Shown here: positions 9,108 to 17,960 of the stretch, piece after piece | How the letters are laid out: each line of letters begins with the position of its first letter | Position numbering within the stretch: position 1 is the stretch's first letter | NCBI GenBank assembly: GCA_031378845.1 | Contig: JANNES010000006.1 | Span: forward strand, 36,958 to 100,957 | Origin: JAJNPS01 sp031378845 | GTDB taxonomy: Bacteria > Pseudomonadota > Alphaproteobacteria > Rhodobacterales > Rhodobacteraceae | Direction: 5' to 3' | Length of the DNA stretch: 64,000 nucleotides | Made by a program: the position numbers and the translations under genes | Notes under the pieces: generated by a model | Told to the model about the DNA's origin: nothing | What the model saw: only the letters and a program-made list of their open reading frames with translations | The model's database searches: none

Positions 9108-10373
9108 ATGGACCATTTTCTCTATCGCAATGGCATCTTGCACGCCGAGGACGTGGCGATCCCCGATATCGCGGCAACGGTCGGCACACCACTTTATGTC
9201 TATTCCACTGCGACGCTGACGCGCCACTATCACCTCTTTACCGAGGCGCTGTCGCCGCTGCCGCATATGGTCTGCTTTGCGATCAAATCGCTGTCGAACG
9301 TCGCCGTTCTGAAAACGCTGGGCGATCTGGGTGCGGGCATGGACGTGGTGTCGGGCGGCGAGTATCTGCGCGCCAAGGCCGCAGGAGTGCCGGGGGACCG
9401 CATTGTCTTTTCCGGGGTCGGCAAGACGCGTCAAGAGATGCGCTTGGCACTGACCGGCGGCATCCGCCAGTTCAACGTCGAAAGTGAGCCGGAACTGCGC
9501 GCGCTGTCAGAGGTGGCCGTCAGCCTTGGCCTGACCGCGCCGATCACCATCCGCGTGAACCCGAACGTGGACGCCAAAACCCACGAGAAGATCGCGACAG
9601 GCAAAAGTGACAACAAGTTCGGCATCCCGATCGCGCGCGCCAGCGAGGTCTATGCCGAAGCCGCCGCGCTGCCGGGGCTGAAAGTCATCGGGATCGACGT
9701 GCATATCGGCAGCCAACTGACTGAGCTTGAACCCTTTGAACAGGCGTATCTCAAGGTCGCAGACCTGACCCGCCAGCTTCGTGCCGAAGGGCATACCATC
9801 AGTCGTCTCGACCTTGGCGGCGGTCTGGGCATCCCGTACGAGCGTTCCAACAGCGCGCCACCGCTGCCGACCGATTACGGCGCGCTGATCAAGCGGACAG
9901 TGGGCGATCTGGACTGCGAGATCGAGATCGAGCCGGGCCGCCTGATATCGGGAAATGCGGGGATCCTTGTCGCTTCGGTCATCTACGTCAAAAACGGCGA
10001 GGGGCGGGATTTCCTGATCCTCGATGCTGCAATGAACGACCTGATCCGCCCGTCGATGTACGGCGCACATCACGACATTGTCCCAGTCCGCGAACCCGCG
10101 CCGGGGACTGCGGCTCGCGACTTCGATGTGGTGGGCCCGGTTTGCGAAACCGGCGACACCTTTGCCAAGGCCCGTCCCTTGGCACCGTTGTCAGAGGGCG
10201 ATCTTGTGGCGTTCCGCTCGGCGGGCGCTTATGGCGCGGTCATGGCGTCAGAATACAATACGCGCCCGCTGATCCCGGAAATTCTGGTGAAAGGGGATCA
10301 CTTCGCTGTCATCCGGGCCCGTCCGACCTTTGACGAAATCCTGAACCGGGATACCATACCAGAATGGCTCTGA
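9108..10373 (+). CDS. lysA: Diaminopimelate decarboxylase
   Basis: 421 residues, PLP-dependent fold III. PLP Lys60 is in CFAIKS; the HIGSQL and GGGLG phosphate-binding loops and the EPGRLISGNAG segment are in order, followed by the Cys-containing PVCETGDTF active-site loop from the partner subunit. It decarboxylates meso-diaminopimelate to L-lysine. The conserved neighbours argH and lipoproteins lie upstream. The next gene starts about 20 bp downstream. Confidence 0.96.
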   Translation: MDHFLYRNGILHAEDVAIPDIAATVGTPLYVYSTATLTRHYHLFTEALSPLPHMVCFAIKSLSNVAVLKTLGDLGAGMDVVSGGEYLRAKAAGVPGDRIVFSGVGKTRQEMRLALTGGIRQFNVESEPELRALSEVAVSLGLTAPITIRVNPNVDAKTHEKIATGKSDNKFGIPIARASEVYAEAAALPGLKVIGIDVHIGSQLTELEPFEQAYLKVADLTRQLRAEGHTISRLDLGGGLGIPYERSNSAPPLPTDYGALIKRTVGDLDCEIEIEPGRLISGNAGILVASVIYVKNGEGRDFLILDAAMNDLIRPSMYGAHHDIVPVREPAPGTAARDFDVVGPVCETGDTFAKARPLAPLSEGDLVAFRSAGAYGAVMASEYNTRPLIPEILVKGDHFAVIRARPTFDEILNRDTIPEWL

Positions 10374-10394
10374 CGTGACCGCCAGCGCCGAGTG

Positions 10395-13019
10395 ATGAAA
10401 AAGGGAAGTCCGATTCGTCGATCTGATGACATCTTTGCCGTGTTGCGCTGGCCGCTGCGGCTGACTTGGGCGGGTCTTTGGGCCGAGCGTTCGGTACGGG
10501 CGTTCTGGCCCTTGGTGACGCTGGCGTTATCGCTGGCGTCGGTGATGGCCTTTGGTGTTCAAGATCAACTGACAGCGATGCAGCTGCGGGCGGTCGTCGG
10601 GGTCTCGTTTTTGGCGCTGGCAGGACTGGCGATCCTTGGGTACCGCCGATTTCACGCGCCACTGCGGGCCGAGGTTCTGGCGCGGCTGGACGGCAGTCTC
10701 AAGGGCAATCCGATTGCGGCATTGTCGGACAGTCAGGCCATCGGTACGGATGACCCTGCCTCGCGTCTGGTCTGGGAAGCGCACAAGGCTCGAATGGCGC
10801 AGCGCGCGGCCTCGGCCAGGGCGGTGGTGCCGAACTTGCGCCTTGCCAGCCGCGACCCCTATGCTTTGCGCTATGTCGCACTGACGGCATTTGTCATGGC
10901 GATGATCTTTGGCTCGCTCTGGCGGGTCGTCACCGGCAACCCGCTAGCCACAGCCGATGCTGCGATCATGGCATCGGGACCCTCGTGGGAGGGCTGGGCG
11001 CAGCCGCCCGCCTATACCGGCAAAGCCGCGATCTATCTGGCCGACATCACCGCGCCGACGCTGGAACTGCCTGTCGGAACCCGGCTTCAGCTGCGCCTTT
11101 ATGGCGAGCGAGCCGATCCGGGCGTCGTCGAAACCGTTTCGGACCCGGCCGTCACGCAGATCCCGCCCGACCTGGCCAGGCAAACAGCTGCAAAGGCAGG
11201 TGAGGATCCGGCCAAAGTCGACGCCATGCCGAACACCTATGACTTGATGGTGGCGCGGTCTGGCAAGCTTGAAATCACCGGCGATGATGGTCGCGTCTGG
11301 GAGATTGTGGCGTTGAAAGACGCGGCTCCGACCGTGACGCCCGAAGGTGAAATCGGGCGCGAGGCCGATGGACGGATGAAACAGATGTTCAGCGCCAAGG
11401 ACGATTACGCCGTGGTGTCTGGCCAAGTGACCATCACGCTTGATCTTGCTGCTGTCGACCGCCGCTATGGCTTGTCGATCGCGCCAGAAGCGCGCGAACC
11501 CGTCGTTCTGGACCTGCCGATGCCGATCAGGGGCAACCGCGCGGATTTCAAGGAAACGCTGGTGGACGATTTGTCCCAGCATCCTTTTGCGAATCTGCCG
11601 GTCAAAATGGTCTTTGCGGTCGTCGATGAGGCGGGCCAGGCCGGTACTGCGGCGCCTTTGTCGGTGACGCTGCCTGGTCGACGGTTCTTTGATCCGCTGG
11701 CGATGGCCGTGATCGAAATGCGCCGCGATCTGCTTTGGTCGCGCCAGAATGCACCGCGGGTGGCCCAAGTCTTGAAAGCGGTCACAAACGCGCCCGAAGG
11801 ATTCATTCGCAACGAAAGCGCTTATCTGCGGTTGCGCGTCGCTCTGCGCCGACTGGACACGGCATCGGCGAACCTGACGCCGGAACTGCGTGACGAGCTT
11901 GCCGCCGAGTTGTGGGCGATCTCGCTCATGGTCGAAGAGGGTGACCTTGCCTCGGCGCTGGAGCGTTTGCGGCGCGCGCAGGACAAATTGGACGAGGCCA
12001 TCCGTAACGGCGCCAGCCCCGAAGAGGTTGACCGTCTGATGAAAGACATGCGCGAGGCGCTGAATGACTATATGCGCCAGCTTGCCGAAGAGCAGCAACG
12101 CAACCCCGACAGTCAGGCTTTGCAAGGCCAGCCAAGCCTTGAGATGTCACAAGATCAGCTGCAACAGATGCTGGATGAGCTGCAAAAGCTGATCGAAGAG
12201 GGCCGCACCGCCGAGGCCGCGGAACTGATGGAACAACTGCGCAAGTTCATGGAAAACATGCAGGTGACCCAAGGTCAGGGCCAAGGTCAGGGGCAAGGCG
12301 GCCCCGGCCAGCAAGCGATGCGCGACATGCAAGATACATTGCGCGACCAGCAAGAACTGTCCGATGACGCCTTTCGCGACATGCAAGAAGGCAACCAGGG
12401 GCAAGAACCGGGTCAGGGCGAGGACGGCCAGCAAGAGGGTGAAGGCCAGGATCCCGGTCAGAGCCAGCAACCAAGACAACAGCAGGGCGGTCCACAAGAT
12501 GGCCAGGGCCAAGGTGGCGGGTCCCTGACCGAACGCCAGAACGACCTGCGAAACCGGTTGGGCGATTTGCGCAATCGCGCATTGCCGGGCGACGGGACCG
12601 ACCAGGGCGAGGCCGGTCGCGAACAGCTGGACCGTTCGGAACGTGCCATGCGCGAAGCCGAAAAGGCGCTGCGCGATGGCGATCTGCCCGGCGCGCTGGA
12701 TCGCCAAGCCGAAGCGATGGAAGCCCTGCGCGAAGGCATGCGCAGTTTTGGTGAGGCCTTGGCAGAAGAACAGCGCGAAGAGCTTGGCGGCAGTCGTCCT
12801 GCCGAGGACGTGGGTCGCGCCGATCCCAATGGCCGTGATCCACTGGGGCGCGAACCTGGCGATTCTGCGCGTATCGGGTCAGATCGCAACATGCTGCAGG
12901 GCGATGACGTTTATCGTCGGGCACAGGAACTGCTGGATGAAATCAGACGCCGCTCCGGCGATCAGTCGCGCCCGGACTCGGAACTCGACTACCTGCGTCG
13001 TCTGCTGGACCAGTTCTAG
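10395..13019 (+). CDS. TIGR02302/DUF4175 family membrane-anchored protein
   Basis: 874 residues. Two hydrophobic helices near residues 35-75 and another around 155-175 are followed by a large soluble region. A Gln/Gly-rich low-complexity stretch (repeated GQ and QG units) runs at about 620-720, after long helical heptad-like segments with many Glu, Arg and Gln. This layout is characteristic of the TIGR02302 family, found downstream of lysA in Rhodobacterales; its function is unknown. GTG at 10392 and ATG at 10395 are adjacent; the ATG is taken. A cell-envelope role is a guess based on topology. Confidence 0.82.
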   Translation: MKKGSPIRRSDDIFAVLRWPLRLTWAGLWAERSVRAFWPLVTLALSLASVMAFGVQDQLTAMQLRAVVGVSFLALAGLAILGYRRFHAPLRAEVLARLDGSLKGNPIAALSDSQAIGTDDPASRLVWEAHKARMAQRAASARAVVPNLRLASRDPYALRYVALTAFVMAMIFGSLWRVVTGNPLATADAAIMASGPSWEGWAQPPAYTGKAAIYLADITAPTLELPVGTRLQLRLYGERADPGVVETVSDPAVTQIPPDLARQTAAKAGEDPAKVDAMPNTYDLMVARSGKLEITGDDGRVWEIVALKDAAPTVTPEGEIGREADGRMKQMFSAKDDYAVVSGQVTITLDLAAVDRRYGLSIAPEAREPVVLDLPMPIRGNRADFKETLVDDLSQHPFANLPVKMVFAVVDEAGQAGTAAPLSVTLPGRRFFDPLAMAVIEMRRDLLWSRQNAPRVAQVLKAVTNAPEGFIRNESAYLRLRVALRRLDTASANLTPELRDELAAELWAISLMVEEGDLASALERLRRAQDKLDEAIRNGASPEEVDRLMKDMREALNDYMRQLAEEQQRNPDSQALQGQPSLEMSQDQLQQMLDELQKLIEEGRTAEAAELMEQLRKFMENMQVTQGQGQGQGQGGPGQQAMRDMQDTLRDQQELSDDAFRDMQEGNQGQEPGQGEDGQQEGEGQDPGQSQQPRQQQGGPQDGQGQGGGSLTERQNDLRNRLGDLRNRALPGDGTDQGEAGREQLDRSERAMREAEKALRDGDLPGALDRQAEAMEALREGMRSFGEALAEEQREELGGSRPAEDVGRADPNGRDPLGREPGDSARIGSDRNMLQGDDVYRRAQELLDEIRRRSGDQSRPDSELDYLRRLLDQF

Positions 13020-13041
13020 AATACGGCACGCTGGTCAAGCG

Positions 13042-14028
13042 TCAGCCTTGTGATTCAAGCATTCCGTTCAGGCTCGCAACCACTGATCCGATCCACAGGC
13101 GCAACGCGTCGATGCCCGCCACATAGGCATCGAGCGCACCCTTGGCCGCGGGAAACTGTTCGGCGAGGCGCGGCGCGAGGATATAGGCGACGACAACAAT
13201 CACCGCCAAAAGAACGGATAACAGAAAGCCGCTTCGAAAGCCGCCTTGTCTGCGGATTGGCGGCAGGTCGGGCATGGGGTTGTCGTCGTCACTGGCACCG
13301 CTGGACGAGCGCAATGTCGAACTGATCACCTCGACATCGGGCAAAAGGTCACGCCGCGCCGCCGGACGCACCGAAGCGCCGGGGACACCCGAGATATATT
13401 CAGCGTCCGAGGACAGATCGCTGAAATCATCGACCGGCGCCACTTTCTTGATGCTGGCATCAGCCGGGGCCGCCAAGGCCGCATCAAGGCCAAGTTCGGG
13501 CTGCGTTTCAATGCCACGGCTCGCCTCTGCGCGGCGCTGGGAAACTTCGCGCTCTGCTTCTTCGCGCAGGACGGCCATCAGACTGTCATCAAGGCTGCGC
13601 TGCGATGGCGATGGCGATGGCGCAGGCGCGGAAGGCGCCTCCGGCGAGGTAACGGCGGGCTCGACCGGAACGGCGACTTCGGCTGCGGCAAGCTCGGCCT
13701 CGGGTTCGGCTGGTGGCGCTATCTCGGCATCTGCATCAGGTGTCGCCACAGCGTCGGGCGCAGGCGCCGCGTCGGATTGGTCGCTCGAAGCAGTGCTCGA
13801 AACTGTCGGTTCAACCATTTCATCAGACTTTGGCGAAGGTTCCGCAATCTTGTCGACGGCGGCTGCTACCTCAGCAGTTGCAACATCGTCTGCTGCAATG
13901 TCGGCTTCTTGAGGGCGCTGGAACCATGCATGCCCGCAATTGGAACACTGCACGTCCCGACCCGCAGCCGGAATCGCGTCATTGGCGACCTCGTACTGGG
14001 CACCACAGTTAGGGCAAATCAGCCGCAT
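13042..14028 (-). CDS. MJ0042-type zinc-ribbon membrane protein
   Basis: 328 residues. The N-terminus is a zinc ribbon, CPNC (5-8) and CSNC (28-31), of the MJ0042/zinc_ribbon_5 type. It is followed by about 170 residues rich in Ala, Pro, Glu and Ser (predicted disordered), then one membrane helix at about 263-286 and a 40-residue C-terminal tail. The topology suggests a cytoplasmic ribbon tethered to the inner membrane. It diverges from ftsE, a neighbourhood repeated in Rhodobacterales, hinting at a link to division or envelope. Start at 14028 because the ribbon begins immediately; the longer frame lacks family features. Confidence 0.82.
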   Translation of the reverse strand: MRLICPNCGAQYEVANDAIPAAGRDVQCSNCGHAWFQRPQEADIAADDVATAEVAAAVDKIAEPSPKSDEMVEPTVSSTASSDQSDAAPAPDAVATPDADAEIAPPAEPEAELAAAEVAVPVEPAVTSPEAPSAPAPSPSPSQRSLDDSLMAVLREEAEREVSQRRAEASRGIETQPELGLDAALAAPADASIKKVAPVDDFSDLSSDAEYISGVPGASVRPAARRDLLPDVEVISSTLRSSSGASDDDNPMPDLPPIRRQGGFRSGFLLSVLLAVIVVVAYILAPRLAEQFPAAKGALDAYVAGIDALRLWIGSVVASLNGMLESQG

Positions 14029-14212
14029 CGCACCATAATCCAACCAGCTATCCCAGTACTTTGGCCCGGTTGTAACAACGATGCCTGCCATATCCAAGCA
14101 TTTGTAGTTAACTTCTGCATCAATGAACCTTAGTGTCGCCGCCGCGCCAGCCTGCATCCCCTTTTTTCGAGGGATGCCAACCCGCGCGGCGCAGGGCAAG
14201 GAAAGATCAGCC

Positions 14213-14884
14213 GTGATCGTATTCGAAAACGTTGCCTACAACTATGGCGGTGGTGAGCTTTTGTCCGAAGTCTCCCTGAAACTTGCCCCTGGTTCCTTTC
14301 ATTTTCTCACCGGACCCTCGGGATCCGGCAAATCGACCTTTCTGAAACTGGCCTATGCTGAACTCTTGCCGACGTCGGGTCATGTGTCTTTGTTCGACCG
14401 CGAGGTGAAGGGACTTGACCGCGACGAGATCGCCTTTGCGCGCCGTCGGATCGGTGTGGTGCACCAAGATTGCCAGTTTCTTGATCACCTGACCCTGTCG
14501 GAGAACGTGACTTTACCGCTGCATGTCGCCAAGCGTGCGGCCTCGGCGGATGATCTGACCGACTTGCTGGCGTGGGTCGGGCTTGGGCATCTGGCGGGCG
14601 CACGCCCCCCCTCGCTGTCAGGAGGCGAGCGTCAGCGCGCAGCAGTGGCGCGCGCGGTCATCATGGGGCCTGACGTGATTCTGGCGGATGAACCGACGGG
14701 AAATCTGGATTGGGACATGTCAGTGCGGCTCTTGACGCTTTTGATGGAGCTGAACCGGATGGGTAAGACGATTCTGATTGCAACCCATGACATGAACCTT
14801 ATCCGGGCGGCCAAAGCACAGGTTTCTGCCCGCGTCCTGCGAATCACCAATCGGCGCATTCAACTGGCGGGGTCCGATTTGTGA
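14213..14884 (+). CDS. ftsE: Cell division ATP-binding protein FtsE
   Basis: 223 residues with GTG start preceded by AAGGAAAG; the longer ATG-initiated frame from 14123 adds an unrelated extension. Walker A GPSGSGKST is at 34-42, Q-loop VHQDCQFL near 83-90, signature LSGGERQR at 135-142, Walker B VILADEP just after, and H-loop THD near the end. FtsE and FtsX form the ABC-type complex that signals from the Z-ring to periplasmic amidase activators. It is the first gene of a five-gene run with 1-4 bp overlaps. Confidence 0.93.
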   Translation: MIVFENVAYNYGGGELLSEVSLKLAPGSFHFLTGPSGSGKSTFLKLAYAELLPTSGHVSLFDREVKGLDRDEIAFARRRIGVVHQDCQFLDHLTLSENVTLPLHVAKRAASADDLTDLLAWVGLGHLAGARPPSLSGGERQRAAVARAVIMGPDVILADEPTGNLDWDMSVRLLTLLMELNRMGKTILIATHDMNLIRAAKAQVSARVLRITNRRIQLAGSDL

Positions 14885-15777
14885 TGCAGCGTCTGCTTGG
14901 GGGAATTGCGGGTGATCAGACTGCGGTCCGTGTGGTTCCACCCTCGGGTGCAACGGCATGGCTGACCAGCTTTACGGCGGGTGCCATGGCGTTTCTGGCG
15001 GTGTTCGCACTGGCCTTGTCTATGGCGGCTGGGCGGCTGGCTGATCGCTGGTCAGACGCGCTTGCGCGTACCGCCACGGTGCGCATTTCTGCGCCTGAGG
15101 GTCAGATGGATGCGCAAACCGAGGCCGTGCTTGCCGTCTTGTCGACGACGCCCGGCATCGCCGCCGCGCGTGCGCTGGACGATGATGAACAGCGCAGATT
15201 GCTTGCGCCCTGGTTCGGGCCCGACCTGCCTCTTGACGCGCTGAACTTGCCGCGACTGATCGACGTCACCGAAACCGATTCCGGATTTGACGGCGAAGGC
15301 CTGCGGCTGCGCCTTGCAGCCGAGGCGCCCGGTGCCGTGCTGGATGACCATAGCCGGTGGCGCCGTCCCATGGTCGAAGCCGCGTCGCGATTGCGCCTTT
15401 TGGGGCTTTTGTCGATCGGGTTGATCAGTGCCGCGATGGCCGCAATGATCACGCTGGCCGCGGGTTCGGCACTTTCGGCCAACCAGCAAGTGATCCGGGT
15501 CCTGCGCCTGGTCGGCGCCCAGGATACCTACATCGCGCGCGCCTTTGTGCGCCGCTTTACGATACGGGCGGCCCTTGGCGCGCTGGTCGGTACCCTGCTG
15601 GGAATGACTGCTGTGGCGTTTTTGCCAAGAATGGATGCGGCGGGGGGGTTCATGACGGGTCTGGGATTTCAAGGCGCCGGTTGGCTTTTGCCTCTGGCAC
15701 TCCCCGTGCTCGCCGCCGCTGTGGCTTTCGCAGCAACGCGCTTTGCAGCCCGTCGCAAACTCAAGGAACTTACCTGA
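14884..15777 (+). CDS. ftsX: Cell division protein FtsX
   Basis: 297 residues. One N-terminal helix (about 29-49), a periplasmic domain of roughly 110 residues, then three helices in the last third, matching the four-TM FtsX topology. ATG shares its A with the TGA of ftsE. Sequence is divergent outside the helices, as usual in alphaproteobacterial FtsX, so the FtsE partner supports the call. Confidence 0.85.
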   Translation: MQRLLGGIAGDQTAVRVVPPSGATAWLTSFTAGAMAFLAVFALALSMAAGRLADRWSDALARTATVRISAPEGQMDAQTEAVLAVLSTTPGIAAARALDDDEQRRLLAPWFGPDLPLDALNLPRLIDVTETDSGFDGEGLRLRLAAEAPGAVLDDHSRWRRPMVEAASRLRLLGLLSIGLISAAMAAMITLAAGSALSANQQVIRVLRLVGAQDTYIARAFVRRFTIRAALGALVGTLLGMTAVAFLPRMDAAGGFMTGLGFQGAGWLLPLALPVLAAAVAFAATRFAARRKLKELT

Positions 15778-16496
15778 TGCCAGTCTTGCGATGGGTCCTA
15801 TCCCTGATCTTCATCGTCCAGATGTACCTGGCAATGGCGGTCATCGCGATTGCGTATCTGCCGTGGGCCATCGTGTCGCGCAACGGCGCTTTTGCCGCCT
15901 GTCATGCCTATTGTCGATGGGTGATCATTACCGTGCGCCTGTTGTGCGGGCTGCGTTGCGAGGTTCGCGGCTCACCCCCGACGAACGAAGTGGTTGTCGC
16001 GGCCAAGCATCAGAGCTTTCTCGACATCATCATGATCTATCACGCCGTCCCGCGCGGAAAATTCATCATGAAGCGCGAGCTGATGTTCGCGCCGATCCTT
16101 GGCCAATATGCATTGCGGATCGGTTGCGTGCCGGTCAACCGCGGCAAACGCGGCGCGGCCATCACCAAGATGAAGGCCGATGTCGCCAAGGGGGCCGCCG
16201 ATCCCGGCCAGTTGATCATCTATCCGCAAGGCACCCGCGTTCCGCCGGGCGACAAACGCGCCTACAAGGTCGGCACCGGGCTTTTGTATGAACAGCTGGC
16301 CCAGCCATGCGTGCCTGTTGCCACCAATGTCGGACACTTCTGGCCCAAGCACGGGATCTTGCGTTACCCCGGTATCGCGGTTGTCGAGTTCTTGCCAGAG
16401 ATTGCACCTGGACTAGCGGTCCCGGACTTTATTGCCCGGCTGACGGCCGAGGTGGAGGAGGCGTCGGACCGCCTTTCAGCGGAAGCCACAAGATGA
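15777..16496 (+). CDS. plsC: 1-acyl-sn-glycerol-3-phosphate acyltransferase
   Basis: 239 residues with an N-terminal membrane helix. The acyltransferase box I HQSFLD (H78, D83), the GCVPVNRG block near 116-123 and YPQGTR (149-154) are all present. It acylates lysophosphatidate to phosphatidate at the inner membrane. The start overlaps the ftsX stop by one base (TGATG), implying coupled translation with ftsEX. Confidence 0.92.
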   Translation: MPVLRWVLSLIFIVQMYLAMAVIAIAYLPWAIVSRNGAFAACHAYCRWVIITVRLLCGLRCEVRGSPPTNEVVVAAKHQSFLDIIMIYHAVPRGKFIMKRELMFAPILGQYALRIGCVPVNRGKRGAAITKMKADVAKGAADPGQLIIYPQGTRVPPGDKRAYKVGTGLLYEQLAQPCVPVATNVGHFWPKHGILRYPGIAVVEFLPEIAPGLAVPDFIARLTAEVEEASDRLSAEATR

Positions 16497-16822
16497 GCAC
16501 ATCGGCCGCCACCATCGACCACATTCTGGACAGCCTGTCGGGCCTGCCTTTGACGGCGCGCAAGATGTTTGGCGAATACGCGATCTATCTGGACGGCAAG
16601 GTCGTGGCACTCGTTTGCAACGACCGGCTTTTCGTCAAGCCTACCACGAGTGCCGTCACCCACATGCCGGACTTGCCAATGTCAACGCCCTATCTCGGTG
16701 CCAAGCATCATCTGGACGCGACCGAGTTGCTGGATGATCCGGACGTGATGGTCGAGGTGCTCCGCGCCGTGGCCCGCGATCTGCCGGCGCCGAAACCGAA
16801 ATCCCCGCGAAAGGCCAGGTGA
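16493..16822 (+). CDS. TfoX/Sxy N-terminal domain protein
   Basis: 109 residues matching only the TfoX N-terminal domain (LTARKMFGEYAIYLDGKVVALVC, then LFVKP and the YLGAKHH stretch). The C-terminal helical domain of full-length Sxy is absent. The start overlaps the plsC stop (ATGA). Single-domain members are common and of unknown role; a competence role is not supported, since no other competence genes are seen. Confidence 0.83.
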   Translation: MSTSAATIDHILDSLSGLPLTARKMFGEYAIYLDGKVVALVCNDRLFVKPTTSAVTHMPDLPMSTPYLGAKHHLDATELLDDPDVMVEVLRAVARDLPAPKPKSPRKAR

Positions 16823-17427
16823 TGGACTGGATCACTGACTTGAATGTACTCCACGCGCATTACGGGACCCCCAAGGCTCCGGCTTTGCGCAAGGTGTCGC
16901 AAAGACTTGTGCCCGCCTACCGCGACTGGATCGCGCAAAGCCGCTTTTGCATCCTGTCGACGATCGGCCCCGAAGGCACCGACGGCAGCCCGCGCGGCGA
17001 TCGCGGTCCAGTTGTGACGGTCGCCGATGATGAAACACTGCTGTTGCCCGACTGGAACGGCAACCAACGCATCGATTCGTTGCGCAATATCGTCCGGGAC
17101 GGGCGTGTCAGCCTGATCTTCCTTGTTCCTGGATCAACCAGCTGTGTCCGTATCAACGGCACCGCGCGCCTAACCGCTGACCCCGAACTTAGCGCCCGGT
17201 TCGAACGGGATGGCCAGCACCCCCGGACCGTGATCGTCATCCGCGTGGGCGAGGTCTATTCCCAATGCGCCCGCGCGCTGCAACGGTCTGATCTGTGGAC
17301 GGTTGGCGACTGCTCCGATGGTCTGCCAAGTCCCGGTCGCATGCTGGAAGACGCGACGCGCGGCGAGATAGACGGTGCGGTCTATGACGCTGAACGCGCC
17401 ACCCGGGCGCATCTGGGCTGGTGGTAG
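16822..17427 (+). CDS. PPOX-type FMN-binding flavoprotein
   Basis: 201 residues of the pyridoxamine-5'-phosphate-oxidase-like split barrel. Visible family elements: SRFCILSTIGPEGTDGSPRGD (substrate/FMN strand), LLLPDWNGNQRIDSLRNI, and a C-terminal region with VYSQCARALQRSDLW. This is the arrangement of the MSMEG_1061-type subfamily. The reaction is unknown; a flavin-dependent oxidoreductase acting on a small molecule is likely. ATG overlaps the stop of the TfoX-like gene. Confidence 0.82.
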   Translation: MDWITDLNVLHAHYGTPKAPALRKVSQRLVPAYRDWIAQSRFCILSTIGPEGTDGSPRGDRGPVVTVADDETLLLPDWNGNQRIDSLRNIVRDGRVSLIFLVPGSTSCVRINGTARLTADPELSARFERDGQHPRTVIVIRVGEVYSQCARALQRSDLWTVGDCSDGLPSPGRMLEDATRGEIDGAVYDAERATRAHLGWW

Positions 17428-17449
17428 GGGCCACCAGTCGATGCGGTGA

Positions 17450-17959
17450 TCAGCTGCTCGGGCAGTCCGCGACGACAACGTTCAACGCGATGTGCTTGTC
17501 CGGGCCATAGTCGCGCCCCGAGACATTGATGAAAAGGGCACCGGTTTCGGCATGGATGTCGGTCTGGCTCAGTGGCATTGTCGTCGCCTTTGTGTCGATT
17601 GCCACCAACTGGAACAGCGCGCATTCCGTCTCGAACCGAAGGACATAGCCGTTGAATGTCGAGGCGTAGAATTGTCCCGACCCAAGCGGATAGGACAGCT
17701 CGATCCGGCTTGGCCCGATTTCGACCGTGACCGGGACCACGTCGAGGCCGCCGGTGAACCCTTCGGGGCCAAGGCCGAACTCCACCCCTTGTCCGACCAT
17801 GACGGTCTTGCCGCGTGCCTGCAGGAACGGTTGTGCGGGTTCGTCATAGGTAAACACGCTAAAGGTCACCAGCCGACCCTCAAGCGTATCCTCGGCCATG
17901 GCGGGCAGGGCAGCCAGAACCAGCGCCAGGGCCATCCATCGCTGCGGCCAGGTCAGCAC
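17450..17959 (-). CDS. Exported protein of unknown function
   Basis: 169 residues from GTG at 17959, which lies one base beyond the accA stop; ATG at 17935 is the alternative. Either start yields a signal peptide ending ALPAMA|ED. The mature part is beta-rich with an ECALF cysteine and a penultimate-region DCPSS cysteine, which could pair in the periplasm. No family recognised. Likely co-transcribed with accA. Confidence 0.65.
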   Translation of the reverse strand: MLTWPQRWMALALVLAALPAMAEDTLEGRLVTFSVFTYDEPAQPFLQARGKTVMVGQGVEFGLGPEGFTGGLDVVPVTVEIGPSRIELSYPLGSGQFYASTFNGYVLRFETECALFQLVAIDTKATTMPLSQTDIHAETGALFINVSGRDYGPDKHIALNVVVADCPSS

Positions 17960-17960
17960 C

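Noticed and set aside
10944..12125. 393-residue minus-strand ORF within the TIGR02302 gene
   Set aside because: Antisense of a low-complexity coding region, no domains and no ribosome site.
12260..12500. Tandem repeats that might be a VNTR or CRISPR-like array
   Set aside because: They encode the Gln/Gly-rich linker of the TIGR02302 protein; units are irregular and without spacers.
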